Shown one piece after another: positions 23,021 through 38,193 of a stretch of DNA of 62,000 nucleotides. The notes under the pieces were generated by a model that saw only the letters and a list, made by a program, of their open reading frames with translations, searched no databases and was not told the origin of the DNA. Made by a program: the position numbers and the translations under genes. Source of the DNA: Apostichopus japonicus (taxonomy: Eukaryota > Echinodermata > Holothuroidea > Aspidochirotida > Stichopodidae); contig NC_092562.1 of the NCBI RefSeq assembly GCF_037975245.1, forward strand, positions 1,865,001 to 1,927,000, written 5' to 3'. Positions within the stretch are counted from its first letter, which is position 1. Every line of letters begins with the position of its first letter.

Positions 23021-26000
23021 GTCGTTCTTTTCGTCATAGCATGTTATCTTCACAGTCCGCGTACATCGAAAAATGAAAATGAAAAAAGAGTTATCCACCA
23101 TTTGTAAAGTTTCAATAAAACTATTTCCGCTTAATTGCTTACCGTATATTATCCATTTCCACAGAATGAAAGCCCAAGACAATTAAAAGAAACTGTATTT
23201 CGCAATTGCCTTTAACGAAAGAGGTATTTCTTTTCCGCCCCCCCCCCCTCCCTTCGCTATGTCTTTATATGTAAGGGGGAATAGTGATTTTTTTTAGTCA
23301 GCTTGTTATAAAACCATATTTTGACATAATGTGAGACTCACACATTCTCGACGAGATGACTGTTAGAATGCGCATAACTAAATGTATAGGTTTATGAATC
23401 ATTACCTCAATACAAAGTGGTAAAGAGTGTTAAGGTTGTTTCATTTGTCGCGTAAACCAGGGTAGGTAATGGGTCCTTCGTAATTAAGACCTCGCAAAAA
23501 AAAAAGACATTTTAAAAAGGATTAAATTAAAATTGTCTATACTTATATAGCAAAGTGGGATTGACTTTATGTTTCTGAGAGTCGTTAAGTAGGTTAGGTG
23601 ATATCTATCGACAGCTAATGGAACACAAGCTTAAAAACGTACAGTTGAAAATGAGAAATTCGTGATAAAAACACCAGAAAATGAAAAAAGTATATATCAG
23701 ACACTTGTACGCGATAGGCTTAATCTCGAACTGTGAGAGAATAAATAAAAAAAAAAGTGATAAAAAGTGATAAAAAGTGAGTAAAATAATGAATTTCCTC
23801 CTTTCATCTTTAAATCCTACTCATTTCATTAAGTTCAGGTAAAATATCCAAAAATTCGGCAAAAATTGCTAAAATGATAAACTCTTCGCGGATATCCATG
23901 TATACGACCAATGACCAAGAAAACGGTTATGAAATGTCTTTTTCAAGGGCTTGCAGGGTTTTGGAAGGGTTTGTTGAGGTAATTTAGTGTTACAGAACAA
24001 TGGATCGACGGTACTACCATTTATAGGCCTGCATGGATGTGATGACGTCATCAACAATTTAGACTTCAAGGTACATTCCAACGAAAATACAACAATAAAA
24101 AGAGAGGTTAGATTGATAACCCAATCAACTGAACTTAAGCTTATATGACAAGAGAGAGTGGAGGTAAAATTTGTAAAATTAAAATTTGTTTTATACATTT
24201 ATATATATATTTTTTACATTTTCCCTTGTTGTTTTTTGAAGTAGCTCTATGATTGATTTTCTTCCTTTTGGAAATAAGCCAACATAGGATAGAGTTACTT
24301 TGGCGATACCGCTACGGCTACGTCGTGTCTCCTGTTGGAATGTACCACTAACGGTGTTTCCAAAGGCGTCGTTTTGTTATGATAAAGAAGAAAAACTTCT
24401 TTTTTTTTATCAAAAATAAAGAAAAAACAGGTTTATTCATGCAAGATCGATTAAGCTCAACGTATATGATTTCCAGACATAATCGAGAATCTATTTAGGA
24501 ATTTTATCGACGTTTTGTTTTATTCTGATAATTCAGACGGTATCAATATTCCAGTCGCCTCTACTCTAAGACGTTTGAAATTTCCCTTTTCCCTTAACAT
24601 TATCGATTATAGAGGTCCGCTCGCTGTAATAGAAAAACAAGTAATCGCGTGTATTTATAATAAACTACAAAGAAATATAGGCACGAATTTTAAAGCGACA
24701 TAATATGTGCATATAGGCACGCAAAATAAAAACAAAATTTTAAATTGTGATCTTGTGTTTTTTCGGTCACCATATAATACAGCTCTGATATTACAATAAA
24801 TCATATTTTCTTGAAGGTATTTATACTTTCATGACATTTGTTTTCAAATCGAAAGAAATTGATCGTTATTCAATCAAGAACCATCTACTTACAGTGTAGG
24901 TAGGCTTAACTATGAAAGGGGTTTACTCATTTTGAACAATTTCAAGTTTACGTCTTTTTTATCGGTTACTCAGTTGGTGCAGAAAACGTTTAACATTGAC
25001 TTCGACCACACCTAACACAACAATGTAACCGAATGTTCAATAAGCTTTGTCAACAATTTTAACCTATTTCCATAAATTAAAACTGAGAGTAATAAAATAT
25101 TATATTGGCCACAGCCTGTCGTTTTGTTGAATTAAAATGCTGTATACACTTAAACTCTTCAAGAATTTATCTCCGTATTGATGGATTGAAGAAAAGAACT
25201 GTTCAATGAATCGCTTATATTTCTTAACTATGTCACAACCACTTTTCGAGATAAAAACCCTATTTTTAGCTTATTCGTTTGCAGAAATTTGTATACGTTA
25301 TTTTATTTTGTTGGTTATAAATGTGAGGTTCTCTGTATTTTAGTAACATACATTATACACCAGAGAATTAACCAATCAAATGGTACATACAATTTTTGTC
25401 ATCTTTTAATCCAATTTTTCACTTTGTGATTTTTTTTTTTATGTTGTATGATTTGTTTCTTAGCTTCCTCTTACGTCATTTCTTAAAGGCACCTATTATC
25501 TTTTAGCCACAGGAGACAAACCCGTTATAGCCTATAAATATATACATACGTTTGATCATTTCATATTGATAATTTTATATTGATCATTTTTATTGGTTTT
25601 TAAACAATGGTTAAATTGACAATAATTGGTTTCATGCGGTGCATCCACTTTATCTTTCAGAAAAATGGAATTGTCATAAAAAGCAAAATGAAGTACTTAC
25701 CCTAGATTAAAGTAGTCATGGTATTTCTATAATTTGACCCATTAAATATGGTTTTAATCTTGCTGGTATTCATCTAAAAATTGATAATTGGCCAAATGAA
25801 TCGAAAAAAGAGGTAGACTATTGATGTTAACTCAGCCTTTGCAACAATGCATTATATCTAAGAGCTCTCTCTCTCTATATAATACCTAAAATCTTAACAA
25901 AAGGGTAATTGGTATTTTGCATCGACTATTTATCGCAAAAATATCAAAGTGCACAAGATCACCCTCCTATTGTATCAGTTTAACAAAGCGACTGGTATCA

Positions 26001-26927
26001 GGGTTAATTGGGTTGTAATTAAAAGATTGTGTGTGACTTCTGAGGCAAGCACAAAACAAAATTGCAATTAGTTAGTTATAGAGTTAATCAGAGGTAGTAA
26101 CAGTGTACTAGTATAACTAATTAGGTAACAATAGTATAGGTTAAACTAACGTAGACTGACATCGTTATATTAAGAATCAAAATGCGTATAACAGGATCAA
26201 TAAAATTCGATATGTAGGATAGAGAGAGCGGGAAAAAAACCTAAGCGGGAAATTATAAAAAGATTTGAATTAGATGTACCAAAATTAAGTTAAAGAAGCA
26301 TTAACGAAATATACTCTAAAGATTCCTCCTTGGATTTAAATAAAATAAAGAAATGATGTTGGGTGGGGGAGGGGAGGGGGAGTGGTGGTTGTTTTTATCT
26401 AATTCGCATGACAAAATGAGAATAAACGCCTGTAGACGACTTAATCTTTGGTTAAAAATTGTTTGTCAAACTTATGCACATGTATTGCATGGAGGGCCAA
26501 GTCATCGTTTCAACACATTAGATTCGTTTAGAATAACCACATGTCACTGTTTACGTGTAAGATTTTAAAGACGTTTTCCCCCAAATATGATACAAAGAAT
26601 TATATACTTCCAATTACATTTAGTGTGTTCACGTGGTATTCCAGTAAAGGATAGTTTATATTGCTTGATTCCTTCGATATTTTTGTTCACACACACATGC
26701 AAAATGGGTTGTCATAGTGTCACGCACGTTATTTGTGTGTACGTGAGTGTGTTGGGGATTGGGGGGGGGGGGGGTGTTTGAGGCAGCCGTGAAATGTTAG
26801 TTGACTAATGTTAACTTTGATATTTTTCGGGTATTGGATTATTGATGGAAAGTTACTCTTGTACTGGAAACTGGAAATGAAAAAAATTAAAACACAACAT
26901 CAAAAGTGAATATTATAATGTGACAAA
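23021..26927. other. Gene-free stretch
   Basis: AT-rich DNA. It contains three copies of a 10-mer (GTGATAAAAA) at about 23757-23780, a TGACGTCA at 24043-24050 and a GC-richer patch at 24300-24375 containing CGCTACGGCTACGTCG. A minus frame of 109 codons (23869-24198) has no recognisable domain and no splice support. A 14-G run lies at about 26759-26774. Confidence 0.45.
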
Positions 26928-27590
26928 GTAACGAACGAACGAACGAACGAACGAACGAACGAACGAACGAACGAACGAACGAACGAACGAACGAACGAAC
27001 GAATGAACGAATGAATGAATGAACGAACCAACGAACGAACGAACGAACGAACGAACGAACGAACGAACGAACGAACGAACGAACGAACGAACGAACGAAC
27101 GAACGAACGAACGAACGAACGAACGAACGAACTAACGAACGAACGAACGAACGAACGAACGAACGAACGAACGAACGAACGAACGAACGAACCAACGAAC
27201 CAACGAACGAACGAACGAACGAACGAACCAACGAACGAACGAACGAACGAACGAACGAACGAACGAACGAACGAACGAACGAACGAACGAACGAACGAAC
27301 GAACGAACGAACGAACGAACGAACGAACGAACGAACGAACGAACGAACGAACGAACGAACGAACGAACGAACGAACGAACGAACGAACGAACGAACGAAC
27401 GAACGAACCAACGAACGAACGAACGAACGAACGAACCAACGAACGAACCAACGAACGAACGAACGAACGAACGAACGAACGAACGAACGAACGAACGAAC
27501 GAACGAATGAATGAATGAACGAACCAACGAACCAACGAACGAATTAATCAATTAATCAATGCATCGATGAAATGAATGAACGAATGAAAA
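26928..27590. repeat. (GAAC)n tetranucleotide array
   Basis: About 610 bp of GAAC with scattered GAAT, CAAC and TAAC variants, decaying into ATTAATCA and GAATGAAT after 27541. A 26-bp variant block (starting GAACGAATGAATGAATGA and ending GAACCA) occurs at both 27005 and 27501, exactly 496 bp (124 units) apart. The 139-211 codon frames over it encode only TNER or VRSF repeats and are not proteins. Confidence 0.97.
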
Positions 27591-30500
27591 GGTAATTAAT
27601 ACAAATGGAGCCATGCCCTATAGGATACAAATTTCATATTTCATGAAAACATGAAAATCGGTTACCACCCTATCTGCAAAAGTAGATGTCTTCATGTAAC
27701 TTAATAAGTGTCCAGTAAGACACCAATATAATGTTGACTTGATTTTATATAGGGCAATCATCACGTTTTGTACTTTCTTTTTCAGAGAAAAGAAAAAAAA
27801 AAAAGAAAAAAGGCAAGCATTCTCTTACACAGCTTTGCAATCAATTTTCCATGGCTGACTAAAGTAGCCGGTTAAGTCGGCTAGCTTTGAGTTTCAGTAG
27901 GTGTCGGTAGCTTAATCTTGGTACAATAAAGCCATAGGCTTGCTATGTATAACACCCTTACTGTGAAGGAACAATTAACCCCTTCTAAGGTATTGTGGTA
28001 TAAACACAGTTTTACAACGCATTAAGAACCTCTGGATGGAATAATCGCTCCATTAACACCTTATAAACAAAGAGACAAGATTTTGGGAAGTTAATCTTGA
28101 GAGCCTTGTGCCAGTTTCAGTCATACTTTTAATAATTTGAACAACGTCCGATCAGATCAGAGCGAGAGAGAGACTAAACAGAGATTGCTTACAAAATGGT
28201 GGCGCTATTTCAAATTTGTATTAACTTCTGTCGCTATTATATGCCATAAACCATCCTCCCATTACAGTATAAAGTGATGCATAGACCTGTATTACTACTT
28301 TAAGCAGTAGCTTGAGTTGGATTGGAAATTGTTCCAATCATTATGAGCAGTTCTTAAAAACAGTATTTCATTTAACCAAAACTTAGAAATCCTTCTAGAG
28401 GTTTTTTTAATTAGTTTTGATGTTTATTTTGTTCATGCTTTCTTATAATAATCTTATAAAAAGTCTTAGACCACCTCAGATTTCTGTTCCAGGAAGTTGA
28501 ACCTAACTTGGTTTCTCATTTTCTAATCCCGTTCTTTGTTGTTAAACATTTAAATGTGTGACCGTTCTTCTGACCCTGTTCTGTTTTCTGTCCATGAAAG
28601 GTTGGAAATGTATCTTGAGATTTTGAAACAAAAACTCTGAAAATGCCGATAAAACGCAGATATCTGCTACAACCCGCCTTTTCTTTACTCAATCTACGAT
28701 CTGGAATCTACAAGCAATGACACTGTGTGCATGTATATATCTTAGAATTTACGACGGCTTTGCTGTCGGTACAAGGGTTTTGATATGCCCCTACAGGTGA
28801 GGTATTGTAACCACAATAGGTGTGCTAAATCATTAAAAATTCCTCTTTTATGACAAGTAATGATATCTTGAGTGACCGGTATACAACACTACATCAACAT
28901 AACCGTTACTCCTCTCATAACCACAAAAACAAGAAAACCCTATATAAGAAACAACCAATAATCTGTCTTACTCTATGCTGAAGTATTAACACGACGTATA
29001 AATGTCTATGCCTGGGAGATTTACAATGATGGTTTACTTCGGTAAATATTTTTTAAAGACGCTTTTGCCTTACACCAGTTTTATATTCCTATAAAACGTC
29101 CGGAATGATCTTTAGATTGAAAGCGTCTCAAACAGATGACGTCATTTTATACCCCCCCCCCCCTCTCCAACACACACACACACTCAGTAAAGTTATCTGC
29201 CTTAGATTAGTTACTTGACTTTTGCGAAGTAGGATTAAATAAACGCCTGCTGGATCTTAAGTAAATACTAAATCGAAACTGTGTGTAGTTGTTTCTTTTA
29301 CTACAGGTGCACAGCAATCACTAAGATATAGTTAAATAGTTTAACAAGAACACAGTGACCTTTGCCCTGCACCCGAAACAGCATTAGAGAGTATCTTTAT
29401 TTGCCATAAGAGTATAGTTTTAATCTGAAATTGTTTCAAACAAAGTTCCTTTCGGGATATCATTGAAAATCCAGGTGAGAATGTTAGTAAAGATAAGTCT
29501 TAAATTTTGGACGGTCGCAAAAATATAAGGGTAAAGAAGGTGATGTGGGAAAGAAAGGAGAGGGTGCGGGTTTGGGGAGGGTAGGCGGGATCAACAACTT
29601 TGCTGTGATGTTAAACCAATAATATGAACATTGTTTAAGTAGTTACGTTAGATCTTTTGAATCTGCCCAACCCATTCCGGCCACCCCCCCCCTCCCCGTC
29701 GAAAAATATCAGATTTGGGCGAATTAAAGGGGTAGGAACGATTTCTTCATCCCGCCCCCAACCCCTCCCTCATAAAAAAAAGTATGAGTATGAAAAACAA
29801 GATATTTGTTTATCTTTGAGAAAACCATTCATGTAAATGAAATGCTAAGAAACCAAGTTTTACAAATATCTATGTCGTTTAGAGGATGATGGCTCGTGAC
29901 GAACTTAATTTGTATCTCTTACATTCCACCAAAACTACTAATAATAAAAGATGAAGGGAAATACCCTGTTCTTGTATAGCGTTAGGTCTGTTTAACGTGA
30001 TTATTGTTGATGTTACGTAAAAGGTGTGGTAAAGGTGAGGGCAGCAGGTCTGTTTTAGAACTTACAAGTCTACGGACACCTAGGAAAAACAACAATGTCC
30101 TAATCACTCTAATATGCATTAGAAATCACAAAACTAGCTGCAACTCCCATCAATATCCATCCATACAAGATCGACCATTTTACAAGTCTCTCCTTAATTC
30201 TAGTTTCATTTATGAATAAACATGAGCTAATTACGCACATTGATGATGTAAAAGGAGTGACTGCCTAATTTTCTGTTATATTATTCCTTTGTTTTTTAAT
30301 AATCTTCGTTTCAAGGACACTGAACAAATGTTTGTGGCCTAAGGCGATTTTTAAACTATTTGATTGTCCTCTTTGTAACGACATCACATTATTCAATGAT
30401 ATACGTGGGCTAATTGTAATTAGGGATTCGCTTATTAAGGTATAAAAATAAGACATTTTGATGAGCTCAACACTCTACGTCATAGTTTGCACTTTTTTTT

Positions 30501-31399
30501 TTAATGAATTCCCCAGATTTATCAAAATATCTTCAAATGTGTGTTCATCTTGGAAAACGAAAAGAGCTTTTCGTAAAATTTCAACAGATTTTGAACATGG
30601 GGTAAATTGGCTATTGGTGTCAGTAGTACTTCAACGATACAATTTTTACAACCTAGCTAATGCTTTTCAAGCAGGTGTTTGGTCGATATTTTTAAGCTAG
30701 ACTGGATAACATATTTTACAAATGAGATTATATTTTTGTAACAACAAAGTACCCTACAGTAGAATTTGTGTGTTTTGTTTAATTAACATTTCATATCGAA
30801 ATATTACTGATTTCATCGCCAAGACATTTTCAGTTGATTAGTAGACCTGTAAAGCAACGAATCCGTAATTTTTGATTTTTTTGCAAGGTTTGGACATTTT
30901 CATAACTGTGTTATTATTGGATTTTAAGAAAGTTGAAAAAGTATCATATATAGATCCAAGTAGACAATTATAAGTTGTTTGAAATCATCATAATCGTAAC
31001 AACTGTCCAAATTGAAGAAGGGTCATTGGATAATTCTAAGCTCAATCAACACTTTTCTTCGTGGGTGTCGATATTTCAATTTACAATATAAAATATGTGA
31101 ATACTGATAAAAAATATTTGCAATATACATATATTTTTTACATCTTAAACCTATATTGCAACCTTGTATGTATTACAAAATTCGAAAACGTTATCGTTCT
31201 GTGAGTTGCCCTTCTCAATAGCGGCTTTTAATATCATGCAAAAATCCAGCGAAACGTTTATAACAAATATTTACATTTCAATATTATACAAACACACAAC
31301 ATAAGCTTATTTACAGTTTAATTGAAAATGAAAAAGTTAACTCTAAGTTAAAATCATAAAAAATCATAATAAAGTAATTTGCCTGACGCAACTGTTTGA
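27591..31399. other. Gene-free stretch
   Basis: Mostly AT-rich. A splice-bounded 51-nt segment at 28746-28796 with donor CAG|GTGAGG is treated as a finding only. TGACGTCA lies at 29137-29144, C/G homopolymers at 29152-29163 and 29685-29696, and a 7-bp-stem hairpin TAGCCG...CGGCTA near 27866-27884. Confidence 0.45.
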
Positions 31400-32409
<1,010 letters not shown>

Positions 32410-32539
32410 TGCTATTGATCGCCAATTTCGTGCCTTCTCACAACAGCTTGGAAGGTTCTTCAAACAGTTTGGAAGAGGTCTTCGCAAGTCCTTTACCCTG
32501 CATCGCTTGTCATGTGATAGTTTGGCAAACAAGGTCTAA
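32410..32539 (+). CDS. Candidate exon coding a cationic amphipathic segment
   Basis: A long pyrimidine tract (32338-32386) is followed by no AG until ACACGAG (AG at 32408-32409), as expected of an acceptor. The frame then runs to TAA at 32537-32539. The peptide contains RQFRAFSQQLGRFF followed by KQFGRGLRKSF. Hydrophobic F/L residues fall every 3-4 positions and the rest is mostly R, K, Q and S, so a helix would be strongly amphipathic and basic. Within it QLGRFFK and QFGRGLR are a 21-bp in-frame duplication. No ATG opens the frame; a TTG-started reading with an N-terminal hydrophobic stretch is explained by the CT tract. The minus strand is open as well. Function is unknown. Confidence 0.22.
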
Positions 32540-32699
32540 TATTGTTGGACAAATAATATATCCTAGAACTTAGAATGCTCATCATCGAAAAAAAAAAAAA
32601 ACTAAAAAAAAAAAAAACTGGGTTCATACCAGGCGTAACAAGCTCGCACATTAGCGTCCACTCATACTGTCTCTTTACCGTATCTCCCGGTTAATTAGA

Positions 32700-32870
32700 G
32701 CGGAACGTGACGTCATATACCAACTCTCTCTCTCTTACGCTCTCTCTCTGGTATAGATACGATTGCGCATGCGGGTGGCCTACACGTAAGAAAGAACGCG
32801 CCCGTCTAATCAAGGCGTTGGTCACGTGATTTGGTTTACTTAATCTTCAAACTGTCGTTATAAAGGTTTG
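32700..32870 (+). promoter_or_regulatory. Candidate promoter: CRE, NRF1, E-box, TATA-like
   Basis: Within 160 bp lie TGACGTCA (CREB/ATF site, 32708-32715), two CT-rich runs (about 32724-32752), the perfect NRF1 core TGCGCATGCG (32764-32773), ACGCGCCCG (32796-32804), GTCACGTGAT (USF/TFE E-box, 32821-32830) and TATAAAGG (32859-32866). These are the classic words of animal housekeeping promoters, and the stretch is far richer in CpG than its surroundings. TATAAAGG sits 53 bp before an ATG at 32919 that opens a candidate first coding exon. The upstream sites are palindromic, so divergent activity is possible. Confidence 0.45.
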
Positions 32871-32918
32871 TAATTATTTATTCATTTTCGTTGAAAGTTG
32901 AATGTACGCAATAGTGAT

Positions 32919-33088
32919 ATGAGATCAAAGGTCATGTACATAAAGAAACAAAGGATGACCTTATTTGGTTATTTGGGGCGGACATTGTGTATTGTTATGG
33001 TCATAATATTGTGTGAGTGGGTCTATATAGAAATTGGTTCTTCTTCGGTAATTAAGAGACTTGGCATAGTAAATTTACACGGTTATAG
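32919..33088 (+). CDS. Candidate first coding exon, type II signal anchor
   Basis: ATG at 32919 (G at -3) opens 56 codons and two bases up to a splice donor ATAG|GTAACG (GT at 33089-33090). The in-frame stop TAA falls just inside the intron. The peptide begins MRSKVMYIKKQRMTLFGY, with six basic residues. A hydrophobic span (TLCIVMVIILCEWVYIEI, residues about 22-39) and a polar, Ser-rich stretch follow. A short basic tail followed by a membrane anchor suits the N-terminus of a type II membrane protein, such as a Golgi glycosyl- or sulfotransferase, but nothing identifies the family. The promoter-like cluster directly upstream supports it. No second exon was found. Confidence 0.33.
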
Positions 33089-34906
33089 GTAACGAATTTA
33101 CGTGTATATGATTATTCATATATTTGCATTTTGAATTATATGAATATTCATGTTTGCACTACAGTTGAACTTAGCCAAGTTAAACTACACTGCAACCAGT
33201 ACATTTGCTGTGCTAATCTATATGATACCTAGACCTTTTGATTAATCGCTAGAAATTACTCACTTTGGATGTGGAAAGCTGCTGACTATATTTACATATT
33301 CCTTCAGTATATCATAAATCTAAAGTAACTTACGAGGTTTGGGAAAGCTAGGATGAAACTTTTCGGTAGGTATATGTGTGCAGCTGTACATCCTCTTGGT
33401 AACATAGGATAGCATGTACTTTAAATGCGCGACATGAACCAAATAGTGACGTCATAAATCCTTCTCCACACGACAGAACAGTTTTGATACTGAGGACAAA
33501 AACTTTTCTCCTATTTTTCTTTCTTGTTTTCTTTCTCATTTTAATTTTTCACTTCTTGAAAAAAAAGAAGTTTTATTTAGTCACGTGTCGATGCGCAAAG
33601 CTTAATCGTAGATAAGAGCGTCAAGAAAGCCATCTCATTATTATATTACATTATATTATTTTAAAGCAGCTTTTGGGGTTAAAATAATGATTTTTGTCGA
33701 TTTTTCAGAAGTACTTTAACTCTCGTTAACAAACAATGGTTTTGCAGTAGTTTGATTACTCAAGTTTCATTGCGAGTAATAAAGTTAAAGTTGGAAAATA
33801 TTCCAATTTGGTTTTAATACGTGATTAAAAGTGATCTGGTTTATTGCTATGTAAAGTTGAATACATTTCTAAAATTATTAAATTAAAATGGTTGACTTTA
33901 CTCAAAACCTAAGATGATTCAAGGTTCTTAATATACCCTGACCAAAGTAAATCAAATATTATTTATATAACCACGTAGGAAATGACACACGTTATACAAA
34001 CACATCCGAAGATATGAAAAGAGAGATCAATTAACTAACCGTTTAACTCTATCAAACAAACCCGGCTTGGCGAATGTCAATAAAGCGAGGGCGCTAATCC
34101 ATAATCGTTATTGTATTATGCGCGATAATGCATATTGTCTGTCATGAAATTTAGGTGTCTTACCACAATAAGTTGCATTGACTTTTAATACACACACAAA
34201 TCTGTAACTTTTAGCTAAAGTATAGATAAAGTTTTCAACTGATTTATCCTACCCACCACGTCATAGCTAATGGTTTTGCTTATCATGAAATTCCCGAACC
34301 ATGGCGGATTAGAATTTCAGCTAGTTTAGAGATGAAGGATTAGCCTACTGATCCCAACTCCAAAACTGTCGCTGTTCGGAGAAATATCCACATTTAACCC
34401 AAGAACAATAAATACTTATTTTCACACCACATGTATATAGTGTGGTATATGCTCTTTTATATACGATTATAAAACAATGACGATATATGGAAATATACCA
34501 AAAACATAATCACATTAGTTCCTTTTCAGTCACTCAGTTCTCTCTTATCGAAGGATCAGACATTTCAACAGTTGTACTCTCTAATTTGTGCTATTATGAC
34601 TTTATCGTTTATCCGCGATGACCAGCTGCCACAAATTGGAAAGGAAAACGATATTCTTACGGCCAAGAGTGAATCCATGATTTTTGGAAAGGAGGGATTG
34701 TGGCCCCAGGGTAGTTGGAGCCGACTCCCATAAAGGGGAATCTCTCCCTCCCCACCCCCTAACCCCACGAGCGCGTTTATATATATATATATATATATTT
34801 TTTTTTATAGATTTAAGACGTGAAGATGGTGCATTTTGTTGGCTATAAATTAAGTCGTTCACGCGAGGTTGTGCTAATAACTATTATATCATTCATGTGT
34901 GGTATT
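33089..34906. other. Gene-free stretch
   Basis: Would be intronic if the exon at 32919 is real. It holds TGACGTCA at 33447-33454, GTCACGTGT at 33580-33588 and a short TA run at 34775-34798. No second exon was recognised. Confidence 0.4.
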
Positions 34907-37166
<2,260 letters not shown>

Positions 37167-38110
37167 TCTTATTCGGGTCTTTATCATCGTTCTGCACTCG
37201 AAGAAAAATCAACGTCGTGAGTGAGTAAATGTTTTGAGAAGGCGACGAAAACGAGAGAAGATATCATAAGAGCACGATCCGCAGTAAAAATTTAATTGTT
37301 TTCTTACATCAACGTCTACAAGAAGCTTTGCCAACGATACTCAATCAAACACTACCATGCCTTCGATGAGAGCTATAAATGAGTTGGCACGCTCGATCTG
37401 TTATAAACCTCATCTTTCGTCACCGTATATCTAACAAATAATTTTCTTTTCTTACCGTCCCGCGTTTCTCTCTCTCTCTCTCTCTCTGGCTGTCTTTTCC
37501 AAACGCTCATAACAGAAAGATGACAAAGTGTCCTGGTTGTAAATTTTAATTCCTTTATCAGGACGCGACTAACAAGACACTCGTGGTTCATTTTTATCTC
37601 TTTCTTGAGGCCATAACTGTCAATTTCAAAGTCAGAACTGGCAAACGGGTTTATATATGACCTGTTCGTCGCCAATTCTACGTTTTATGATCTGTCCTTT
37701 GTTTTTATAAAATTTGGTATAAATCACTAACCCCCTCCCCCCCATTCCCTCCGTTGTAATTTAACGTCTGTTGGATCCCGTTTAATTCATGCGACTTTAA
37801 GACAATTACAGTCACCCTGGGCGACAAACATTTACTGTGCATACATACGCGGAACATCAACTCTTCCTTCCTTCCCTTTGAATAAGTCAGGGAAAGGATA
37901 TTTCAAGACAAGTCACGTTCTTGATAAACTTTATGAGTCGTAAATTCTAAGGTTTCGTGGCTTTGAATAGAATTGTAAAACGTTTAAAATAACCACAGTC
38001 CGTCATTTTATAGTTTAACGATTACGAGTATGGCACCTGCAGCCCCTTATAACCCACTTCTTCATTTAGCGAGAGGATGCGAAACACTCCGAGACAAGTA
38101 TAAAGGTGTT

Positions 38111-38112
<2 letters not shown>
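37167..38112. other. Gene-free stretch
   Basis: Contains a (TC)n run at about 37468-37488 and a C-run at 37731-37743. No exon is supported. Confidence 0.5.

Positions 38113-38191
<79 letters not shown>
38113..38191. repeat. (TA)n microsatellite
   Basis: About 79 bp of pure TA. Confidence 0.95.

Positions 38192-38193
<2 letters not shown>

Noticed and set aside
23869-24198. 109-codon minus frame
   Set aside because: No recognisable domain, signal or splice context; the length is within chance expectation.
26887-27551. Frames of 139-211 codons encoding (TNER)n or (VRSF)n
   Set aside because: They are direct translations of the GAAC tetranucleotide, open on both strands and in several frames.
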